DNA of 64,000 nt from UBA6107 sp964459385 (GTDB taxonomy: Bacteria; Chloroflexota; Anaerolineae; Anaerolineales; Anaerolineaceae), in assembly GCA_964459385.1 (NCBI GenBank), contig CAYWLG010000001.1, positions 248,001-312,000 on the forward strand, read 5' to 3'. Each line of letters opens with the position of its first letter. The first letter of the stretch is position 1. The notes beneath the pieces are model-generated. The model was given only the letters and a program-made list of their open reading frames with translations. It did not search any database and was not told where the DNA came from. This document shows, in pieces, positions 59,929-64,000 of the stretch. The position numbers were made by a program, and so were the translations under genes.

Positions 59929-61626
59929 CTAAACAACACGATCACTGCCGCCGTCCACGGGCACCTGGGCGCCGGTGGTCTTGGCGAAGAGCGGCCCCAA
60001 CATGCTGGCGATGAGTTCCGCCACGTCGCGGCTGAACAATTCCACGTGCAGCAGGTTGTTGGTCTTGTACTGCTCGACGGTCAGATTATATTTGGCGGCA
60101 CGGCTGCGAATCACTTCGTCCGTCCACAGATCGGTATCGAAAACGGCATGGGGGTTCACCATGTTCACCCGCACACCGCTGTTGGCCCATTCGAGTGCGG
60201 CCACGCGTCCCACCTGGGTGAGGGCGGCTTTGGAAGCTGAATAAGAGACGGCGCCGGGGCCGGGGGCGGGCACATTGCGTGAGGAATTGATGACCACACG
60301 ACCATAGCGCGGGGCCAGCTTCAAGAAGGGATACACCTCGCGCAGCATGGTGATGTTGACGTCCACGTTGATGCTCATCACCTTGCGCCAATGCTCCATG
60401 CTGAGCGCGTCAATATTGCAACTGGGCGGGAAAATGCCCGCATTCAGCACCAGCATATCCACACCGCCATAAGTGCGCACCACTTTTTCAATGCAGGCAC
60501 GTGTGGCTGCTTCATCGTTCAGGTCCACCTGTAACCCCATGTAGGCTGGGGTCGAGAAGGTCTCGCAGATCTGCGGTTTGATATCAAAAGCGGCCACGGC
60601 AGCGCCGCGTTCGAGCAGGGCTTGTACGGTGGCTTTGCCGATGCCGGTAGCTGCCCCGGTGATGATGGCGACCTCGCCGTCAAAACGCTCTTCGCTGAAA
60701 GCACTGCCCAATTCCGTTCTAAAGGGCAGCAGTTCGACCGAGCCGTCTGCTGTGAGCATGGCTTTCACTTGTGCTTCAGCCAACACTTGCGCCGCTTTTT
60801 GCTCCAACTCAATGGCAGAACGTGCCGTCAAGGCGGCCCCGATTTTACTGGCAAGGGGTGTCAGGGTCTGGTGTGCCCGGCAGGCAGCGCCATCATTGAG
60901 CGATTCATTGCATAATCTGAACAAATGGGGAGAATTCAGGGAGCGTGAATAAGCCTGACGTTCAGCCGCGATCTCAACCAGCGCAGGCAGGCTGCTTTCA
61001 AGCTTGTTCTGTGCACTTTTGTTTGTAATCGGGAAGGTGGCCTCAATGGCGTGGGCGAAGGTTTGAGTATTTTTAACGCCTTCGGCTGCCATGTCTGCCC
61101 AGGTGAGCAGACCGATATAGCGCAGGAACAACCCCTCAACGCTGGGAGCCTGTGCATCGGCAACGAGTTCAGCCAGTTGATCGGTCAGGTTTTCGCCAAC
61201 CTCCACCGGGCTGATCTTGCTGCCAAAGAGTGTTTGGAGTTGATCTTTCCAATCTTTCCGGGCGCCAAGAGCCAGCAGGGCGGGTGAGCAGACGAGCAGG
61301 GTGACGGTTTGCGGCAGCAGGGCGTGCAGCAGGGCAAGTACATCGGGCGCTTGGTAATCCGGGCTGAGCCGCGCCGCTTGTAACTGCCAGGCGAGCTGAT
61401 CGCCATTGGATGGAACCGCTTTGGCTGTCTGCGCCAGGCTGGCCAGATCGGCCACTATGGCGGTGTTCTGATCTGCGGCAAACAGACCGATCACCTGACG
61501 GTCTTTACCCAAAATTGATTTTTGGGCCATGCTGCCGCCATTAACCGCAGAGACCAGCCCACTCTGCCTTAGATCTTGCCAGGCCGCGGCGCTGTTTTCA
61601 AAGAGTTTGATTGATTCAGAATCCAT
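59929..61626 (-). CDS. Short-chain dehydrogenase with about 300-residue N-terminal extension
   Basis: 565 residues. The C-terminal part (about 315-565) is a classical SDR: TGAATGIGKATV binds NAD(P), LVLNAGIF follows, the Ser is in VVINSSRNV, and the active-site YSASK is near residue 475. It ends VPVDGGSDRVV. The N-terminal 300 residues match no motif I recognise. The arrangement recalls the bifunctional aldolase/dehydrogenase proteins of rhamnose catabolism (YuxG/RhaEW), but I see no zinc-binding HxH or GGNIS loop; only a vague SAVNGGSMAQKS near 26. The aldolase half may be degenerate or the region may be unrelated. An AAAGGA site precedes the ATG. It probably oxidises or reduces the sugar or an aldehyde product of this pathway. 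Confidence 0.8.
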   Translation of the reverse strand: MDSESIKLFENSAAAWQDLRQSGLVSAVNGGSMAQKSILGKDRQVIGLFAADQNTAIVADLASLAQTAKAVPSNGDQLAWQLQAARLSPDYQAPDVLALLHALLPQTVTLLVCSPALLALGARKDWKDQLQTLFGSKISPVEVGENLTDQLAELVADAQAPSVEGLFLRYIGLLTWADMAAEGVKNTQTFAHAIEATFPITNKSAQNKLESSLPALVEIAAERQAYSRSLNSPHLFRLCNESLNDGAACRAHQTLTPLASKIGAALTARSAIELEQKAAQVLAEAQVKAMLTADGSVELLPFRTELGSAFSEERFDGEVAIITGAATGIGKATVQALLERGAAVAAFDIKPQICETFSTPAYMGLQVDLNDEAATRACIEKVVRTYGGVDMLVLNAGIFPPSCNIDALSMEHWRKVMSINVDVNITMLREVYPFLKLAPRYGRVVINSSRNVPAPGPGAVSYSASKAALTQVGRVAALEWANSGVRVNMVNPHAVFDTDLWTDEVIRSRAAKYNLTVEQYKTNNLLHVELFSRDVAELIASMLGPLFAKTTGAQVPVDGGSDRVV

Positions 61627-61653
61627 GAATGATTCCTTTGCTGCAAAGATGAA

Positions 61654-61735
61654 ACCGGGCCGTGTGAGCCCTCTGGAGGACCAACCGTGCTGAATGGCAG
61701 GTAAGTTTCATGCAGTGGGAGGGCTCACACCCGGT
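61654..61735 (-). other. Long intercistronic hairpin
   Basis: GTGTGAGCCCT (61662-61672) pairs with AGGGCTCACAC (61720-61730), and outer ACCGG (61654-61658) with CCGGT (61731-61735) across a 3-base bulge. There is no T-run. It sits between the LsrF-like and SDR genes and may set the relative mRNA levels of the two. Confidence 0.65.
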
Positions 61736-61744
61736 ATGGGGAAA

Positions 61745-62527
61745 TTACATTGATTTATAAAGTTCGAGAGCGGCTTCTGGGGTGGCTTTTTCGTGAATGA
61801 TGGCCTGTAAGGCGCGTGCCATGCCGGCCGGTTTGGCGTCTTGCCAGATGTTGCGGCCCAGATTCACACCGCGTGCGCCGCGCTGCATCCCGTCATGGAC
61901 GAATTTGAGCACGTCCAGTTGATTGTCGGTTTTGGGGCCGCCAGCGATGACGACCGGTACAGGGCAGCCTTCCACCACTTTTTCGAAATCGTGGGTGTAA
62001 TAGGTCTTCACAACATCGGCACCGGCTTCGGCACAGATGCGACAGGCCAGCGAAAGGAAGCGGGTTTCCTGCTTTTGATCCAGTTCACGGCCTACTGCGG
62101 TAACGGCCATCACAGGGATGCCGTAAGGCCGGCAGATGTTGACCAACTGGTTCAGGCCCATCAGGGTCTGGTGTTCATAGGTACTGCCCACATAGGCCGA
62201 GTACCCTACCGCGCTGACGTTCAGCCGCAGAATCTCATCGATAGAAACGGCCAGGTCTTCATTGGCCAGGTTGTCGCCGACCATGCTGTTGCCGCCTGAA
62301 ACGCGCAAAATGATGGCGTTCTTGACCGTGGGCGGGATGGCGGCCCGCAGGCTGCCGCGCGGCACGAACAGAGCGTCTACGAAGGGCGAGAGCGGCGCCA
62401 GGGTCTGGGCCGGTTTTTCAAGCCCGTGTGTGGGGCCTTGAAAGTACCCGTGATCCATAGCCAGATAAAAGCAGTTACCGTCTTCGCCGAATAATTTCGA
62501 CATGCGATTGGTCATTCCCCAATCCAT
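61745..62527 (-). CDS. LsrF/DhnA-type class I aldolase (thiolase-like)
   Basis: 260 residues. The start DWGMTNRMSKLF, then LAMDHGYFQGPTHGLEK near residue 22, closely follows E. coli LsrF, which processes phosphorylated autoinducer-2 (3-hydroxy-5-phosphonooxypentane-2,4-dione). The Schiff-base Lys is in GADVVKTYYT near residue 170, and the phosphate-binding end has VVIAGGPK near 193 and GVNLGRNIWQ near 222. It lacks the roughly 30-residue N-terminal leader of E. coli LsrF. Related enzymes in this family cleave other ketose phosphates, so an AI-2 role is only one option. Second gene of the minus-strand operon. Confidence 0.88.
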   Translation of the reverse strand: MDWGMTNRMSKLFGEDGNCFYLAMDHGYFQGPTHGLEKPAQTLAPLSPFVDALFVPRGSLRAAIPPTVKNAIILRVSGGNSMVGDNLANEDLAVSIDEILRLNVSAVGYSAYVGSTYEHQTLMGLNQLVNICRPYGIPVMAVTAVGRELDQKQETRFLSLACRICAEAGADVVKTYYTHDFEKVVEGCPVPVVIAGGPKTDNQLDVLKFVHDGMQRGARGVNLGRNIWQDAKPAGMARALQAIIHEKATPEAALELYKSM

Positions 62528-62566
62528 AACATCCTCCTGTGCTTTGTTGAGATTATTGACTCATCC

Positions 62567-62782
62567 TTATTTGATCGGGCGGACTACGAGATAGCCTTTT
62601 TCGATCAGCCAGGCATGAAATTCATGAGTAGAATGGATACAATTACTCTTGCAGATTCCACGAGTGAATTCAAATTGCTCAGCATCAGAGGCCTGCTTGT
62701 CCAGCAGAGTCTGAACGGGACATTTAACGTCATGACAAAATTCGCGCTTTGTGTAATCGACAAAACCTTCGATGCTGGACAT
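62567..62782 (-). CDS. Small four-cysteine protein of unknown function
   Basis: 71 residues, first gene of the sugar operon, with a strong GGAGGAAG ribosome-binding site 4 bases before the ATG. The cysteines are arranged as CHDVKC (near residue 16) and CKSNC (near residue 43), with several His nearby (HSTHEFHAWL), so zinc or Fe-S binding is possible. There is no signal peptide or membrane segment. I do not recognise the family. Its place ahead of the LsrF-like gene suggests a small accessory or regulatory protein of the pathway. Confidence 0.75.
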   Translation of the reverse strand: MSSIEGFVDYTKREFCHDVKCPVQTLLDKQASDAEQFEFTRGICKSNCIHSTHEFHAWLIEKGYLVVRPIK

Positions 62783-62803
62783 AAAACTTCCTCCTGAAAT
62801 GTA

Positions 62804-62871
62804 TTGAAAATATTTTCAAAACGTGCAATAATATTCAATGTCATTCTAGCGCAGTTAAATTGCTTTGTCAA
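62804..62871 (-). promoter_or_regulatory. Promoter and operator of the minus-strand sugar operon
   Basis: On the minus strand TTGACA (62866-62871), a 17-base spacer and TAGAAT (62843-62848) form a strong promoter. In the leader lies the perfect 16-bp palindrome TTGAAAATATTTTCAA (62804-62819). Its core also occurs beside the GatC promoter. Confidence 0.8.
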
Positions 62872-62939
62872 CAAACAATTTCAAAAAACCCTGCAATTGG
62901 GGCAGTTCTCCAAATTTTTCATAGAAAGGTTTGATCTTC

Positions 62940-63356
62940 ATGAATGATAGTCAAGCAGTGCTCGTGATCTTTTTCGCCCTTTGGTTGTTGATGTACAGTC
63001 TGGGCAAGTGGCAGTTTAAACGCATCACGGAGGGCACCACAGAACTGGTGCTGTCTCTGGGCAAGAAAGCGCATGGGCGCAAGAACCGCCCCTCGGTCGA
63101 AGAGTTTTATGCACAGATACGCCCCGAATGGGAAGAGATGCTGAAAAAGAATGCCAAATATATCCTGCACAAGAGCGAGCTTTTTCCGGTGCCGGCTACA
63201 CCGCGGTTTGTTGAAACGCGCATGAAGTTCACACCTGCCTGGCTGGGTGCCTTTCTGAAAGTCAATCATCTTGACCTGCCCGCAGGTGAAGAGCTGGAAA
63301 CCGAGATCGAAAACGTGATGGCGCTGGCCCCGCGGCGCCCGCAGAAAAAACAATGA
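62940..63356 (+). CDS. Small membrane-anchored protein of unknown function
   Basis: 138 residues from the ATG at 62940, after AAAGGT (a TTG 9 bases upstream is less likely). One N-terminal membrane helix (about residues 5-20; AVLVIFFALWLLMYSL) is followed by a basic segment and a soluble domain of about 110 residues (VEEFYAQIRPEWEEML; PATPRFVETRMKF). I do not recognise the family. It is divergent from the sugar operon and upstream of the GatC-type permease gene, from which it is separated by a strong promoter. It may be part of the same regulon. Confidence 0.7.
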   Translation: MNDSQAVLVIFFALWLLMYSLGKWQFKRITEGTTELVLSLGKKAHGRKNRPSVEEFYAQIRPEWEEMLKKNAKYILHKSELFPVPATPRFVETRMKFTPAWLGAFLKVNHLDLPAGEELETEIENVMALAPRRPQKKQ

Positions 63357-63418
63357 AAATATTTTCATTATTGACAAACGATTTCAAATTTGCTAATATT
63401 CAAATGAAAATTTTTTCA
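63352..63418 (+). promoter_or_regulatory. Promoter of the GatC-type gene flanked by two operator-like palindromes
   Basis: TTGACA (63371-63376), a 17-base spacer and TAATAT (63394-63399) form a strong promoter. Directly before it is the perfect 18-bp palindrome AATGAAAATATTTTCATT (63352-63369), which overlaps the preceding stop codon. After the -10 is TGAAAATTTTTTCA (63405-63418), one mismatch from the same core. The leader from there to the ATG at 63639 is about 230 bases; I see no gene or defined structure in it. Confidence 0.8.
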
Positions 63419-63638
63419 AAAATAGAAATCTATTTCAAAATACAGGTCAAACAGATTTCCATTCAAAAGGTGACTATTGACCGTCTGTAAACCGACCACA
63501 ACATGTGTCTTTTTTCGCTTGCAGGGTTGCGAGTGAAAACAGGCAACATTCCATGCACGGAGGTGACCCTGGAGAATATAGCTGTTCGTTTGGAAGCAGG
63601 TAATTCATCAAAATTTTCATTTTGTGAGGAAAAAAAGC

Positions 63639-64000
63639 ATGACTATTGATTCGTTTCTTCAAAGTTTGAGCAATGTGTTCAACACATTCGGATCTGCCAT
63701 TTTCGTCCCCGTGATCATTTTCGTGATCTGCTTGATCCTGGGTGTCGAACTGAAAAAATCGGCATTTTCCGCATTGAGCGCTGGCATTGGTCTGACCGGT
63801 TTCGGCTGGTTGATCAATTCCTATATGCCCATCATCGTCCCGGCTGTGCAGAACTTTGTCCAGGCGACCGGCGTCAACCTGCCGGTTGTTGATATCGGCT
63901 GGCAGGCCACCTCGGTCATCGCCTACGCAACCAAAGCCGGTATGATGTTCCTGGCCTTCGGTTTGCTCTTCCAGATCGTGCTCTTCCTGCTCAAGGTAAC
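63639..64000 (+). CDS. PTS permease IIC component, galactitol (GatC) type, 3' end outside window
   Basis: The first 120 residues of a membrane protein that runs off the right edge. The start follows GAGGA by 9 bases. It begins with a short amphipathic stretch, then VPVIIFVICLILG, GIGLTGFGWLI and a loop with VNLPVVDIGWQATSVIAYAT, matching the order of motifs in GatC (long N-terminal helix; DVGWxxxSxxxWA). IIC subunits carry the sugar across the membrane for phosphorylation by IIB. GatA and GatB-like genes are expected downstream. The substrate may be a polyol or a deoxy sugar; it cannot be told from this part. Confidence 0.88.
   Translation, partial: MTIDSFLQSLSNVFNTFGSAIFVPVIIFVICLILGVELKKSAFSALSAGIGLTGFGWLINSYMPIIVPAVQNFVQATGVNLPVVDIGWQATSVIAYATKAGMMFLAFGLLFQIVLFLLKV

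Noticed and set aside
63554..63604. A 16-codon frame in the leader before the GatC-type gene
   Set aside because: It starts at an ATG without a ribosome-binding site and has no distinctive product. A leader-peptide role cannot be supported.

Overview
The window looks like part of a chromosome of a member of the Chloroflexota, most likely class Anaerolineae. This is inferred from gene content: a MalT/LAL-type ATPase joined to a SARP-type (BTAD) DNA-binding module, a small NHLP-type leader-like protein, a DUF5684 membrane protein, a giant cadherin-like tandem-repeat surface protein, and lipoproteins with threonine/alanine/proline-rich linkers. No marker such as rRNA is present, so the placement is not proved. 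I saw no tRNA, rRNA, insertion sequence, prophage or CRISPR array.

Layout. 1-3.3 kb: end of a phosphonate/phosphite-type ABC importer (phnC and two phnE permeases, each with an extra extracytoplasmic domain). 3.3-4.7 kb: a YdcF-like protein and a small membrane protein. 4.8-10.4 kb: a candidate signalling locus. A large STAND/SARP regulator is followed by a 43-residue secreted-looking peptide, a DUF5317 membrane protein, an NHLP-like small protein and a GAF/HD-GYP phosphodiesterase. A pair of direct repeats sits next to an extended -10 just upstream of the peptide. 10.5-12.2 kb (minus): a sortase-like protein and a patatin phospholipase. 12.2-18.0 kb (minus): an operon for oxyanion/metal uptake, with a PadR regulator, a ModB permease, a single lipoprotein fusing a ModA domain to a FecB/MolA-type domain, a FecCD permease, a FecE-type ATPase and a THEP1-like NTPase. 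18.1-25.8 kb: a DhaL-like protein, a GT39-type membrane glycosyltransferase, deoC, an epimerase, a cytochrome c lipoprotein, and a response regulator/histidine kinase pair. 25.8-29.1 kb: an AT-rich pair of glycan genes (GT2 and a polytopic membrane protein).

29.2-39.9 kb: an alpha-glucoside utilisation cluster. It has a GH31 enzyme divergent from a ROK repressor, then a MalE/F/G-type importer without its own ATPase, a GH15-like enzyme and a second GH31 enzyme. Two near-identical 21-bp sites, one at the ROK promoter and one before the importer, suggest one repressor controls both.

40.0-56.4 kb: a DUF3597 gene and one gene of about 15.5 kb encoding a roughly 5165-residue surface protein. It contains about 43 cadherin-like modules, one C-terminal membrane segment and a basic cytoplasmic tail.

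56.4-64 kb: a PTS-linked sugar or sugar-phosphate catabolic cluster. On the minus strand are a small Cys-rich protein, an LsrF-like aldolase/thiolase, an SDR with a long N-terminal extension, PTS enzyme I, a class II aldolase and a Cof-type phosphatase. On the plus strand are a small membrane-anchored protein and the start of a GatC-type PTS permease. The palindrome TGAAAATATTTTCA recurs at promoters of both transcripts, which points to one shared regulator lying outside the window.
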